Of a DNA stretch of 64,000 nt, positions 24,081-31,007 are shown in pieces. A program made the translations under genes and the position numbers. The notes under the pieces were generated by a model. The model was not told the DNA's origin. It did not search any database and worked only from the letters and a program-made list of their open reading frames with translations. Within the stretch, counting starts at the first letter, position 1; each line of letters begins with the position of its first letter. The stretch is from a bacterium 1XD8-76 (lineage in GTDB: Bacteria > Bacillota > Clostridia > Lachnospirales > Lachnospiraceae). The stretch is from positions 175,345 through 239,344 of the forward strand of contig RAZE01000003.1 of the NCBI GenBank assembly GCA_003611955.1, in the 5' to 3' direction.

Positions 24081-25436
24081 ATGGGCATTATTTGGGGAGG
24101 CGTAGAGCGTGAGCTTTACGCCTTTTACAGTAGCAAGGGACTTTGTAACAATGGCATTTTCGGGCTGTTCGGCAACTTTTACGCAGAGAGCAGGATGAAC
24201 CCGAAGAACCTGCAGAACAGCTTTGAAAAGAAACTCGGCTTTACAGACGAGAGCTACACGGCAGCAGTTGACAATGGAAGCTATAAGGACTTCGTACACG
24301 ACGGTGCAGGCTACGGCTTACATCAATGCACATTTTGGAGCCGGAAACAGGCTATGCTTGCTTTCCACCAGGCAAAGGGCGTATCCATTGGCGACACCTT
24401 GACGCAGGCGGAATTTATTTACAAGGAGCTTTCCGAGAGCTTCCCGGCAGTCCTTAAAGTTCTTAAGACAGCCGCCAGCATCCGGGAGGCTTCCGATGCC
24501 GTACTGCTACAGTTTGAGAAACCGGGGGATCAGAGCGAAGCCGTCCAGAAGAAGCGGGCGGGCTATGGCCAGGAGTACGAAGCTCTTTACCAGAAAGAAG
24601 GAGGGAACGAAGGTATGACAGAGGCACAGGCAAGACAGAAGGTCGTAGGCATTATGCAGGGCTGGATCGGGCTTAAGCGTTCCGACAAAAGCCACGCCCC
24701 GATCATTGACACATATAACGGCGATAAGCCGCTGCCCAGGGGGTACAAGGTTACTTACACTGACGCATACTGCGCCACCACGACCAGCGCGGCGGCGATC
24801 AAGGCAGGCTATACGGATATTATCCCGGTAGAGTGTTCCTGCTATTATTTGATTGAGAAAGCCAAGGCTATGGGCATTTGGCAGGAAAACGACGCATACA
24901 TCCCAGCACCGGGCGACGAAGTTCTTTACGACTGGGACGATGGGGCGAACTTTGCTACCACGGATTGCACCGGAACACCGGAACACGTCGGCATGGTTGA
25001 GGCAGTAAGCGGAAACACGATAAAAGTTATGGAGGGCAACATGAGCGGCGGAGTCGTAGGACGCAGGAACCTGCAGGTCAACGGCAGATATATCCGGGGC
25101 TTTATTTGCCCGAACTACGCCAGCAAGGCGACGGAGAAAGCTCCGGAGAAAAGCATAGACGAGATCGCCACGGAAGTCCTGGCAGGAAGATGGGGGAATA
25201 ACCCGGAGCGCAAGCAGAAGCTGGAGGCGGCCGGCTACAACTACGAAGCCGTCCAGGCAGCAGTAAACCAGAAAGCGAAAAGCGGAGCTTCTGCAAAGAA
25301 AAGCGTTTCTGCAGTAGCCCAGGAGGTACTGGCAGGCAAGTGGGGCAATAACCCAGCCAGGAAGAAAGCCCTGGAGGCGGCCGGCTACGATTACAACGCC
25401 GTCCAGGCGGAAGTAAACAGGCTTTGCCAGAAGTAG
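24081..25436 (+). CDS. Endolysin: lysozyme-like and amidase/peptidase-like domains with two CW_7 repeats
   Basis: 451 residues. Residues about 1-175 resemble the phage tail-lysozyme domain (GIFGLFGNFYAESRMNPKNL with a catalytic Glu, GYGLHQCTFWSRK). Residues about 185-345 look like a CHAP/NlpC-type cysteine peptidase (DAYCATTTSAAAIKAGY, then EHVGMVEAV with the His). Residues about 357-395 and 407-447 are two Cpl-7-type wall-binding repeats (EVLAGRWGNNPERKQKLEAAGY and EVLAGKWGNNPARKKALEAAGY). The start is ATG 24081 with AGGAGGCAGACC. It cuts peptidoglycan at lysis. Two catalytic domains plus CW_7 is a common design in clostridial phages. Confidence 0.85.
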   Translation: MGIIWGGVERELYAFYSSKGLCNNGIFGLFGNFYAESRMNPKNLQNSFEKKLGFTDESYTAAVDNGSYKDFVHDGAGYGLHQCTFWSRKQAMLAFHQAKGVSIGDTLTQAEFIYKELSESFPAVLKVLKTAASIREASDAVLLQFEKPGDQSEAVQKKRAGYGQEYEALYQKEGGNEGMTEAQARQKVVGIMQGWIGLKRSDKSHAPIIDTYNGDKPLPRGYKVTYTDAYCATTTSAAAIKAGYTDIIPVECSCYYLIEKAKAMGIWQENDAYIPAPGDEVLYDWDDGANFATTDCTGTPEHVGMVEAVSGNTIKVMEGNMSGGVVGRRNLQVNGRYIRGFICPNYASKATEKAPEKSIDEIATEVLAGRWGNNPERKQKLEAAGYNYEAVQAAVNQKAKSGASAKKSVSAVAQEVLAGKWGNNPARKKALEAAGYDYNAVQAEVNRLCQK

Positions 25437-25566
25437 TCACATTTTCACAAAGGAAAGCCCGGTATTTTGTCTATTTCAGTGAATAGATGAAATCGGGAAA
25501 CAGGCGTATAATTGTGCGCCAGAGGGGGGTATAAGGGGGTAAAACCCCAGCCCCGAAAAGCGAGAA

Positions 25567-25606
25567 AAGCCCCGCTGCCGTTTTGGCAGTTGGGGCTTAT
25601 TTTTTA
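25567..25606. terminator. Bidirectional rho-independent terminator after lysis genes
   Basis: AAGCCCC (25567-25573) with GGGGCTT (25592-25598) and CTGCC (25575-25579) with GGCAG (25585-25589) form one long stem around a short loop. TTATTTTTTAATT follows on the plus strand, and TTTTC on the minus strand. It can end both the lysis operon and the AbrB-like gene. The 130 bases between it and the endolysin show no gene, only a TATAAT-like hexamer near 25506. Confidence 0.8.
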
Positions 25607-25791
25607 ATTCCAGATATGATTATTTTGTCGCCATCGAAAGAGGCTACGACGCTTCTATTATTCAGATCCACACCCAGGGCAGCCGCCCAGGGCTTCGGTA
25701 CTGAGAGCTTGAAACCAACGGAACCAGAGCCGCCCTTATTGGCGATTAAGTTAAGTTCCCTTGTTTCAATTCCTTCTGTTGTTTTCTTCAT
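25597..25791 (-). CDS. AbrB/MazE-like DNA-binding protein
   Basis: 64 residues. The segment GSVGFKLSVPKPWAAALGVDLNNRSVVASFDGDKIIISGI (residues 23-62) has the SpoVT/AbrB swapped-hairpin pattern, with the conserved lysine-proline-pattern then a hydrophobic (D)xxxVxxxxDGDKIII end. It could be an antitoxin or a transition-type regulator, but no toxin gene is next to it. The start ATG (25789-25791) has GGAAGTGTAGGAA upstream. Expression probably starts near the palindrome at 25807-25820. Confidence 0.7.
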   Translation of the reverse strand: MKKTTEGIETRELNLIANKGGSGSVGFKLSVPKPWAAALGVDLNNRSVVASFDGDKIIISGIKK

Positions 25792-25806
25792 TTCCTACAC
25801 TTCCTT

Positions 25807-25820
25807 TTGCGACGTCGCAA
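25807..25820. promoter_or_regulatory. 14-bp perfect palindrome, candidate operator
   Basis: TTGCGACGTCGCAA lies 16 bases upstream of the AbrB-like start codon and 18 bases from the end of the structured RNA. Its position fits an operator. The same 14 bases occur inside the protease gene at 4369-4382. Confidence 0.45.
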
Positions 25821-25837
25821 CGAATTTTATATAAAAG

Positions 25838-26039
25838 AGGCTTCCCGGCCGCCCTTCGGTATAGCCCGACGGGTAGAGCTTGCATAGCTCGGCTTCACAT
25901 CACCTATTAACCTTTCTTCCACGCGCCAGGCGCAGATCCTGCGGAGGTTTACGAGTTGCACCGTTTCCCCGGACGGTTTTAAGATTTTCCCATTAAAAAT
26001 CAGTAAAACTTGTTGAACGACACTCAGGCCGGGAAGCCT
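25838..26039 (-). ncRNA. Structured RNA locus, possible orphan IscB/HEARO-type RNA
   Basis: AGGCTTCCCGGCC (25838-25850) and GGCCGGGAAGCCT (26027-26039) form a perfect 13-bp closing stem. Inside are CGCAG/CTGCG (25931-25943), GAGCT/AGCTC (25876-25890), CCCGACGGG (25865-25873) and ACCGT/ACGGT (25960-25977). On the minus strand the 3' part reads GTGAAGCCGAGC, then ACCCGTCGGGC, then CCGAAGGGC, which resembles my memory of HEARO/omega RNAs next to IscB genes. No IscB or TnpB gene is present. Strand and identity are inference; the stem and hairpins are seen directly. A 77-codon ORF across it is probably not a gene. Confidence 0.5.
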
Positions 26040-26064
26040 TGATTTATACATAGCACCCATCCCA

Positions 26065-26080
26065 CAAGCTGGGGAGCTTG
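26065..26080. repeat. Short hairpin beside the RNA locus
   Basis: CAAGCT, a 4-base GGGG loop, then AGCTTG. If the RNA belongs to an IS200/IS605-like (ISC) element, this could be its left-end hairpin. The 60 bases from here to the next gene show nothing else. Confidence 0.35.
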
Positions 26081-26140
26081 CTTTACTTCTACCCGCCGGG
26101 CTTTGGACCGGCCGTCGGTGGTTTAGTGCCAGGGCAGCAG

Positions 26141-26437
26141 CTACGCCGCCGCCCGTTCAATTTTAAATAACCAGTTTTCCTCGTCTTCGGTTACAAGCCC
26201 GAAGTATTCATCCGTCCGGGTAAAGTTGTATTCGATACCGAAGAACTGAAGGAGAACCATTTTATATACTTCCCATTGAGCCTGGCACCAGTCCGCAACC
26301 TTACGCTCGCGCTTGTATTCTTCGGTATAATATTCATTTACCCGGCAGGAGTCCAGAGCTTTGTCCCAGGATATAATACAGCACTTAAGCTCCGCCCCTA
26401 CTTCCGTCTTTAAAAACTTTTCCTTATTCAGCTTCAT
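26141..26437 (-). CDS. Hypothetical phage protein
   Basis: 98 residues, with a Lys-rich start, Trp/Tyr/Cys-containing middle (CCIISWDKALDSCRVNEYYT) and ending FGLVTEDEENWLFKIER. It is not recognised. ATAGGAGGATGCAATT precedes the ATG, so translation is likely. It reads against the late genes and probably forms a pair with the gene at 26450-26662. Confidence 0.6.
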   Translation of the reverse strand: MKLNKEKFLKTEVGAELKCCIISWDKALDSCRVNEYYTEEYKRERKVADWCQAQWEVYKMVLLQFFGIEYNFTRTDEYFGLVTEDEENWLFKIERAAA

Positions 26438-26449
26438 AATTGCATCCTC

Positions 26450-26662
26450 CTATTTGTTCAGAGCTTTAACGGCATTTTTAAAACAACGCTCTTTTGCACT
26501 CGGTTCGTTTCCATATTCCCGGCGGCTTTTCCGCTTTCCGTTTTCCATAACCATATATCTCACACAGCAATCATCCAAGATGCAAACCACGCAGCGGGAG
26601 CAGTTCAGCCCTTCGTAATATTCCTTAAACATTGTATCTTTAACTTTCTTTAATTCAGCCAT
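26450..26662 (-). CDS. Hypothetical Cys-rich small phage protein
   Basis: 70 residues (MAELKKVKDTMFKEYYEGL...). NCSRCVVCILDDCCVRY holds five cysteines in 15 residues, suggesting metal binding or a redox role. The rest is basic. ATG 26662-26660 has GAAAGGTG upstream; the in-frame GTG at 26671 overlaps that site and is rejected. It lies 12 bases before the next reverse gene. Confidence 0.6.
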   Translation of the reverse strand: MAELKKVKDTMFKEYYEGLNCSRCVVCILDDCCVRYMVMENGKRKSRREYGNEPSAKERCFKNAVKALNK

Positions 26663-26729
26663 TTTTATCACCTTTCTTGCTTCCGTTTTTTTGTTTCCGT
26701 TCCCTTAAGGTGTGTGTATGGTAACTCTG

Positions 26730-26755
26730 AAAAGACGGTACGTCAAGTCTTTTTT
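26730..26755. terminator. Hairpin with T-run near the prophage right end
   Basis: AAAAGAC (26730-26736) pairs with GTCTTTT (26747-26753) around a 10-base loop, followed by further T on the plus strand and preceded by A on the other. It would block transcription crossing the prophage edge. The minus-strand gene promoters should lie between here and 26662. Confidence 0.5.
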
Positions 26756-26804
26756 GAAAGTTTTTTAAAAGAATTTTTAGTGGCATTTCTTACGGTTATT
26801 TACA

Positions 26805-26830
26805 CAACAAATACCAGCGTATTATAATGA
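26805..26830. other. Probable prophage right attachment junction (attR)
   Basis: Reductase coding sequence starts abruptly here: in its frame, the codons from 26817 read A-Y-Y-N-E-R-S-V-G-E-A-V-R-E-S-G, as in intact aldo/keto reductases, whereas codons before 26817 do not resemble the expected D-T-A-x. The phage therefore probably integrated in this gene. The core sequence cannot be defined without the left end. Confidence 0.6.
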
Positions 26831-26837
26831 GCGCAGT

Positions 26838-27524
26838 GTGGGCGAAGCTGTCCGTGAAAGTGGTATCCCCCGTGAAGAGATCTGGGTGACTTCCAAATTG
26901 TGGCCCAGTGAATATGGGGAAGGCAGGACGATGGAGGGCATTGACAAGATGCTGGAGCGTCTGGATATCGGTTATATTGACCTGCTTCTTTTGCATCAGC
27001 AGGTGGGTGAGTATATGGGCGCATGGCGGGATATGGAAAAGGCAGTTGCGCAGGGAAAAGTAAAAACCATCGGACTCAGTAATTTTGAGTCAGAACGTTT
27101 GGAGGAGGTCTGCGAAGCAGCAGAGGTCAAGCCTGCAGTGCTGCAGGTAGAGTGTCATCCCTATTTCCAGCAGAACGAATTAAAAAAGAGGCTGGCTCCT
27201 TATGGAACTGTGATCGAGGCATGGTATCCTATCGGACATGGCGATGCAGACCTGATAAATGAACCTGTATTTACAAAGCTGGCAGAAAAGTATGAAAAGA
27301 CTAATGTTCAGATCATCCTGCGCTGGCATATCCAGGAGGGTACGATTATCTTCCCGAAATCTACCAATCCGCAGCATATCAAAGATAATTTTGACATCTT
27401 TGACTTTGAATTGACGGAAGAGGAAATGGAGCAGATCAGGGCAGTGGATAAGAATGTGAGGTTCTTTACGGTTCCGCTTGAGCAGCAGGAGATACAGTTT
27501 ACTGCATGGGCACCGGAGGACTAA
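26838..27524 (+). CDS. Aldo/keto reductase, N-terminally truncated by the prophage
   Basis: 228 residues from GTG 26838. The sequence is homologous from about residue 50 of a standard 280-residue AKR: IPREEIWVTSKLWPSEYGE, DIGYIDLLLLHQQVGEYMGAW (with catalytic-region His), KTIGLSNFESERLEEV, VLQVECHPYFQQNELKK and FPKSTNPQHIKDNFDIFDF. The missing start includes the catalytic Asp and Tyr of D-x-x-x-x-Y (AYYNE is present just upstream, at 26817-26831). The protein should be inactive unless the phage excises. Homology continues upstream of the annotated start to 26817. Confidence 0.8.
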   Translation: MGEAVRESGIPREEIWVTSKLWPSEYGEGRTMEGIDKMLERLDIGYIDLLLLHQQVGEYMGAWRDMEKAVAQGKVKTIGLSNFESERLEEVCEAAEVKPAVLQVECHPYFQQNELKKRLAPYGTVIEAWYPIGHGDADLINEPVFTKLAEKYEKTNVQIILRWHIQEGTIIFPKSTNPQHIKDNFDIFDFELTEEEMEQIRAVDKNVRFFTVPLEQQEIQFTAWAPED

Positions 27525-27600
27525 AGAAGCATGGGAAAGAAGTGGTCATCATGGAACCGGTGAAAGGAGGCGTTCTGGCGCAGATACCGGAGGCGGCTGA
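27524..27600 (+). pseudogene. Fragment of a 4Fe-4S aldo/keto reductase, middle part
   Basis: In the frame starting at 27524, codons read K-K-H-G-K-E-V-V-I-M-E-P-V-K-G-G-V-L-A, the strand and loop that precede the FeS part in AKRs of this type. It has no start and loses homology near 27600. It overlaps the stop of the previous reductase by one base. Confidence 0.5.
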
Positions 27601-27738
27601 AATAAGCTGCTTGCAGGTGGCGTGACGGATATCAAGCAGGAATTTCCAAAAGAGACCGTTATATTTCATGGAGAGGATATTACAGGACAGGTGGAAAAGG
27701 CGTGGAATTTCCTTGTGGAGCATGCGTATGAGATGTAA
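27601..27738 (+). pseudogene. C-terminal fragment of an unidentified gene
   Basis: A 45-codon open stretch (…LLAGGVTDIKQEFPKETVIF… to …FLVEHAYEM) ends in TAA 27736-27738. It has no start or ribosome site and looks like the last helix-strand unit of an alpha/beta enzyme. The 120 bases after it carry a weak promoter-like stretch but no gene. Confidence 0.35.
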
Positions 27739-27860
27739 TGTTTGCGGAAATTTGTCCTCCTGATATAATGATTATTTTTGAGTGGATTTAACAGCTATAG
27801 AGGCGGATACGGAAATCATGTATCCGCCTTTTATGAACAGAAAGAAATGGTGGAACTAAA

Positions 27861-28190
27861 ATGGAAAATAACGCAGGCAAAGCAGCAATTATGATGAGGT
27901 TATGTGCAGCATGCGGAAAGTGTAGTGAAAGCTGTCCGGCACATATCAATATTTCGGAGGCATTAAAAATCTATGGGGAATATTTGTCCGGAAATCCGCA
28001 GACATTAGAAAAAATAAATAACATGAAGTCATTAGGAAAGCCTGTGGATTGTATTGAATGTGGTGCATGTTCATCCAACTGTCCAGAGGGTCTGAATGTA
28101 AAAGAACTAATGCGGGAACTTGCCATGATGCAGTCATCTGGAAGGCTGATGAAGTTTTCATATGATGGGCGGAAGGAGAGAATCGGATGA
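27861..28190 (+). CDS. Small 2[4Fe-4S] ferredoxin-like protein (AKR C-terminal module)
   Basis: 109 residues with two clusters of cysteines: CAACGKCSESCP (residues 14-25) and CIECGACSSNCP (about 61-72). The first CxxCxxxxxCP and INISEALKIYGEYL resemble the C-terminal FeS module of 4Fe-4S aldo/keto reductases. It has lost the reductase domain and stands alone, with only a weak GGTGG before ATG 27861. It may be a remnant or a free electron carrier. It overlaps the next gene by 4 bases (ATGA). Confidence 0.65.
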   Translation: MENNAGKAAIMMRLCAACGKCSESCPAHINISEALKIYGEYLSGNPQTLEKINNMKSLGKPVDCIECGACSSNCPEGLNVKELMRELAMMQSSGRLMKFSYDGRKERIG

Positions 28191-29011
28191 GAAAACCCCG
28201 GATGGTATTTATAAGTGTATGGATGTTGGCGTTGGTTTTGTTTGCCGGATGTTCGGATACGAAAAGGCTGGCACAGAAGGAAAATGCGAGTTCTTCTGTG
28301 CAGGAATCAGATTTGGCAGTACAGGAAAGGGAGGAGGATATGGAGGAAAACATATTTGTAGAAAAGCCGGAAACAGAAACCGCTTCATTGGAACCAGGAC
28401 CGGCGGTACTACTTTATCAGGGGCAGGCGAGCATTCGTGTTGTTACAGACGAGGGGAAAGTAATTTATATTGATCCATATGCAGGAGACTCCTATGACCT
28501 TTCGGCGGATTTGATATTGGTTACACATTCCCATTTTGACCACAGTCAGATTGATAAGGTAAAAAACAGGAATGAAGACTGTAAAATTATTACATACAGA
28601 GAGGCAATACGAAATGGAGAACATCATGTCTTTGACCTTGGTTATGTTACAGTGGAAGCAGTAGAGGCGGGGTATAATTCACTTCATGATGTGAGTGACT
28701 GTGTAGGTTATGTGCTGACGTTTTCTAATGGCAAGTCGATTTATGTGGCAGGGGATACCTCCAAAACAGATCAGATGGCGCATATGAATGAAATGGAAAT
28801 TGATTATGCGTTTTTCTGCTGTGACGGGGTATATAACATGGGGGTGGAGGAAGCAGCAGAGTGCGCTGAACTCGTAGGTGCAAAACATAACATTCCGTAT
28901 CATATGACCACAACAACTACTGGAAGGCAGTTTGACTGGGAATTGGCAGAGCAGTTTGATGTAGACAATTGTTTGATTGTGGAGGATGGAGAGCAAATAA
29001 TTATCGAATAG
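28187..29011 (+). CDS. MBL-fold metallohydrolase lipoprotein
   Basis: 274 residues. The first 25 residues are a lipoprotein signal ending LFAGC. An acidic linker follows (about 25-70), then an MBL fold of the UlaG/YtkL type: VVTDEGKVIYIDPY, THSHFDHSQ (metal-binding HxHxDH), SIYVAGDTSKTDQM, and NIPYHM. Substrate is not predictable, since this family includes lactonases and nucleases as well as unknowns. Being exported and lipid-anchored is unusual for UlaG-like proteins. The start overlaps the FeS protein stop (ATGA). Confidence 0.8.
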   Translation: MRKPRMVFISVWMLALVLFAGCSDTKRLAQKENASSSVQESDLAVQEREEDMEENIFVEKPETETASLEPGPAVLLYQGQASIRVVTDEGKVIYIDPYAGDSYDLSADLILVTHSHFDHSQIDKVKNRNEDCKIITYREAIRNGEHHVFDLGYVTVEAVEAGYNSLHDVSDCVGYVLTFSNGKSIYVAGDTSKTDQMAHMNEMEIDYAFFCCDGVYNMGVEEAAECAELVGAKHNIPYHMTTTTTGRQFDWELAEQFDVDNCLIVEDGEQIIIE

Positions 29012-29038
29012 TTTTGAAAAATCAAGAAGGAAGACATC

Positions 29039-29203
29039 ATGAACTACAAATTATTTCAGGATATGTCACTTTCTATGCTGGGGACGAGAAACATGCGGTT
29101 GATGGTATTTTCATGGGTGTCGGTGTTGTCTTCCTATCTTTTTCCATACATTTGTATATGTTCAGAAACGGTACTAGCACAAGAGAAAATTGTTTTAGAA
29201 TGA
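29039..29203 (+). pseudogene. N-terminal fragment of a 4Fe-4S aldo/keto reductase
   Basis: Codons from ATG 29039 (AAGAAGGAAG upstream) read M-N-Y-K-L-F-Q-D-M-S-L-S-M-L-G-T-R-N-M-R-L, the start of the same type of reductase whose other pieces lie at 27524-27600 and 27861-28190. After this, the frame turns into unrelated hydrophobic sequence and stops at TGA 29201-29203 (54 codons). Confidence 0.5.
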
Positions 29204-29217
29204 TGTGTTGCTCCCTC

Positions 29218-30120
29218 TCAATTTTTACGGTACTCTTTCGGTAGGACTTCAAAATATGTTTTAAATGCCGCAGTAAATTTGCTCTGGCTGTCATAGCCGA
29301 CAGCCTGTGCGATTTCGGCTATGCTCTTATTCGTTTCTTTTAACAGTTTTGCTGCCTGTCGCATTCGATGTTCCTTGATATGTGCCGCAATGGAAGTTCC
29401 ATAGACTGACTTAAAAGCATTTTTCAAAGTTGTTGGATTGATGAGATATTGTCTTGAAAGTTCCTCTATGGTAATTCTCTGCTCCATGTGCTGCAAAAGC
29501 TGGTCATGGATTTTCCGGACCGTTTCAGTCAGCTCGAATTGATATTCAGCCAGTTTGTTTTGGGGAGTAAATTCCATTTTGGTAAGGTATAACAACAATT
29601 CTAATACTTTGATTTTCTGGTATGGAAGCGTAAGTGTTTCAGGCTGGTCATAAAATGCAGAAAAGATACTTTCCGTCTGTTCATTTCCGGCAAGAAAGGC
29701 AGGAGTATCATTTTTGCAAAATTTTTCAGGCAATACGGCTTCAAAAATATTACTGTTTTCCAGCAGGTCGGGTGGATTTCCAGAGGCTTTTGGCAGATCA
29801 ATATAAATACTAAGTCCCTGATACATATTGTTTGGAAAAGTAAGTACAGAATCCGTACAGGCTTTCATGGTATGGAGAGAAAAATCTCCCGGATTCAGAT
29901 ATATACGATTTCCGTTTTTCATCTCCCACATAAGCTGTCCGGATTTACAGTAGTTAATCTGAATGATGTGTGATATAGCCTTATGCCGCACAGAAAAAGA
30001 ATCAGTTGAAAACGTAAGATAGCATAACTCGATACCGGAATAAAGCGGAATGAGAGTCTGCGATACCTCTTGATGAAATTTCTCCACATTTTTTTGTATT
30101 TTTTTCAATTTCTCATTCAT
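29218..30120 (-). CDS. AraC-family transcriptional regulator
   Basis: 300 residues. The N-terminal two thirds look like a cupin-type sensing region (GQLMWEMKNGNRIYLNPGDFSLHT, then IYIDLPKASG). The C-terminal 100 residues are the double helix-turn-helix: ITIEELSRQYLINPTTLKNAFKSVYG (first) and SIAEIAQAVGYDSQSKFTAAFKTYFEVLPKEYR (second), with the usual signature. ATG 30120-30118 has TGAGG upstream; an earlier in-frame ATG at 30168 would overlap the ArsR gene. It is probably co-transcribed with the ArsR gene. Confidence 0.88.
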   Translation of the reverse strand: MNEKLKKIQKNVEKFHQEVSQTLIPLYSGIELCYLTFSTDSFSVRHKAISHIIQINYCKSGQLMWEMKNGNRIYLNPGDFSLHTMKACTDSVLTFPNNMYQGLSIYIDLPKASGNPPDLLENSNIFEAVLPEKFCKNDTPAFLAGNEQTESIFSAFYDQPETLTLPYQKIKVLELLLYLTKMEFTPQNKLAEYQFELTETVRKIHDQLLQHMEQRITIEELSRQYLINPTTLKNAFKSVYGTSIAAHIKEHRMRQAAKLLKETNKSIAEIAQAVGYDSQSKFTAAFKTYFEVLPKEYRKN

Positions 30121-30130
30121 AGGGCAGACC

Positions 30131-30499
30131 TCATAATTCAGGACAGGTGATTTCCATAACCTGTTCAATCATCTGATGCAGCAGACGTCCTTGCTCTGTA
30201 TCTGCGGCACGATAGTAAACCTCTTTTCCTTCACGTCGGCAAATAATCAGACCGCTGTTTTTCAATGGTCTGAGATGATGTGAAACTGCCGGACTTGACA
30301 TATGAAGCATAGCTGAAATATTGAGGACACATTCCTCCTGATGGCAGAGAAGCCAGAAAATTCGGATTCTGGTGGTATCGCCAAGCTGTTTGAAAACTTC
30401 AGCTACGGTTTGGAAATAGTCTACATGGTCTAATTGTTTCTGGATTAGTGCGGTCTGCGGTCCTTCTCCATGTTGGTGTGGTAATTTTATATTGTCCAT
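30131..30499 (-). CDS. ArsR/SmtB-family metal-responsive repressor
   Basis: 122 residues with a winged helix: FKQLGDTTRIRIFWLLCHQEECVLNISAMLHMSSPAVSHHLRPLKNSGLI spans residues 36-85. HHLR and the later HQM/C residues could bind metal, and the Cys at ECVLNI is the position used for cadmium or zinc in several members. ATG 30499-30497 has AAAGGAAAA upstream. It is divergent from the HMA protein and ATPase genes, so it should repress them when metal is low. It is longer at the N-terminus than many relatives (His-rich LPHQHGEG). Confidence 0.85.
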   Translation of the reverse strand: MDNIKLPHQHGEGPQTALIQKQLDHVDYFQTVAEVFKQLGDTTRIRIFWLLCHQEECVLNISAMLHMSSPAVSHHLRPLKNSGLIICRREGKEVYYRAADTEQGRLLHQMIEQVMEITCPEL

Positions 30500-30530
30500 A
30501 TTATTTTCCTTTCCTTTCGTTTGCATTTCG

Positions 30531-30561
30531 CCCAAACGGAAATACTTTTCGCCCGTTTGGG
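30531..30561. promoter_or_regulatory. Inverted repeat in the ArsR/HMA divergent region
   Basis: CCCAAACGG (30531-30539) and CCGTTTGGG (30553-30561) are perfect 9-bp arms with a 13-base spacer, between the divergent genes. It may be an operator or a hairpin in the ArsR leader. Confidence 0.5.
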
Positions 30562-30580
30562 AGGGAATGCTTTAGGGATA

Positions 30581-30641
30581 TTGACGTGTGCCTTTCTCTG
30601 TATTATACTACGGCCATGATGATTAAACAAGTACTTAATCA
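30581..30641 (+). promoter_or_regulatory. Promoter of the metal export genes with ArsR-like operator
   Basis: TTGACG (30581-30586), 17 bases, TATACT (30604-30609) is a good vegetative promoter. TGATTAA (30620-30626) and TTAATCA (30635-30641) form an inverted repeat just downstream of the expected start, the usual place for an ArsR/SmtB operator. Confidence 0.65.
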
Positions 30642-30673
30642 CTGAATTTAAAAATAACAAGGAGGACTTTACA

Positions 30674-30892
30674 ATGAAAAAGACTTACAAAATCGAGGTA
30701 GACTGTGCCAACTGTGCAAATCTGATGGAGGATGCAGCCCGTAAAACAGCAGGAGTACAGAGCGCAACGGTCAATTTCATGACACAGAAGATGATCGTGG
30801 AATTTGACGAAGGGCAGGAGCCGAAAGATGTTATGAAGAACGTGCTGGATGCCTGCAAGAAAGTGGAGCCGGACTGCGAGATTTTCCTGTAA
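30674..30892 (+). CDS. Heavy-metal-associated (HMA) domain protein
   Basis: 72 residues: a complete HMA fold with KIEVDCANCANLMEDAARKTAGV, where Cys11 and Cys14 form the metal pair (C-A-N-C), and ATVNFMTQKMIVEFD. It has the look of the soluble domain that P-type ATPases normally carry fused at the N-terminus; the ATPase next door lacks one. It probably delivers cadmium, zinc or copper to that pump. The ribosome site is AAGGAGGACTTTACA. Confidence 0.85.
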   Translation: MKKTYKIEVDCANCANLMEDAARKTAGVQSATVNFMTQKMIVEFDEGQEPKDVMKNVLDACKKVEPDCEIFL

Positions 30893-30915
30893 GCCAGAGC
30901 TGCCCATGAAAAGGT

Positions 30916-30959
30916 GACACCCTGAAAATGCCCGGCTGCAGTTTTGGGGTGTCTTTTTT
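30916..30959 (+). terminator. Terminator/attenuator between HMA gene and ATPase gene
   Basis: GACACCC (30916-30922) pairs with GGGTGTC (30947-30953), extended by TGAAAA and TTTTGG, then TTTTTT. It would limit transcription of the ATPase relative to the metal chaperone, giving more chaperone than pump. Confidence 0.65.
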
Positions 30960-31007
30960 ATCAGAAACGATTAAACAGTTAAGCATATTTTGAAAGAAGA
31001 TTTTACC

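Noticed and set aside
25827..26060. 77-codon minus-strand ORF as a protein gene
   Set aside because: It runs through the perfect 13-bp closing stem and inner hairpins and has no clear ribosome site. The base pairing explains the region better than coding.
28969..29244. 91-codon ORF overlapping the MBL gene end
   Set aside because: It overlaps in another frame and has no ribosome site. The reductase fragment in the other frame (29039-29203) explains the sequence better.
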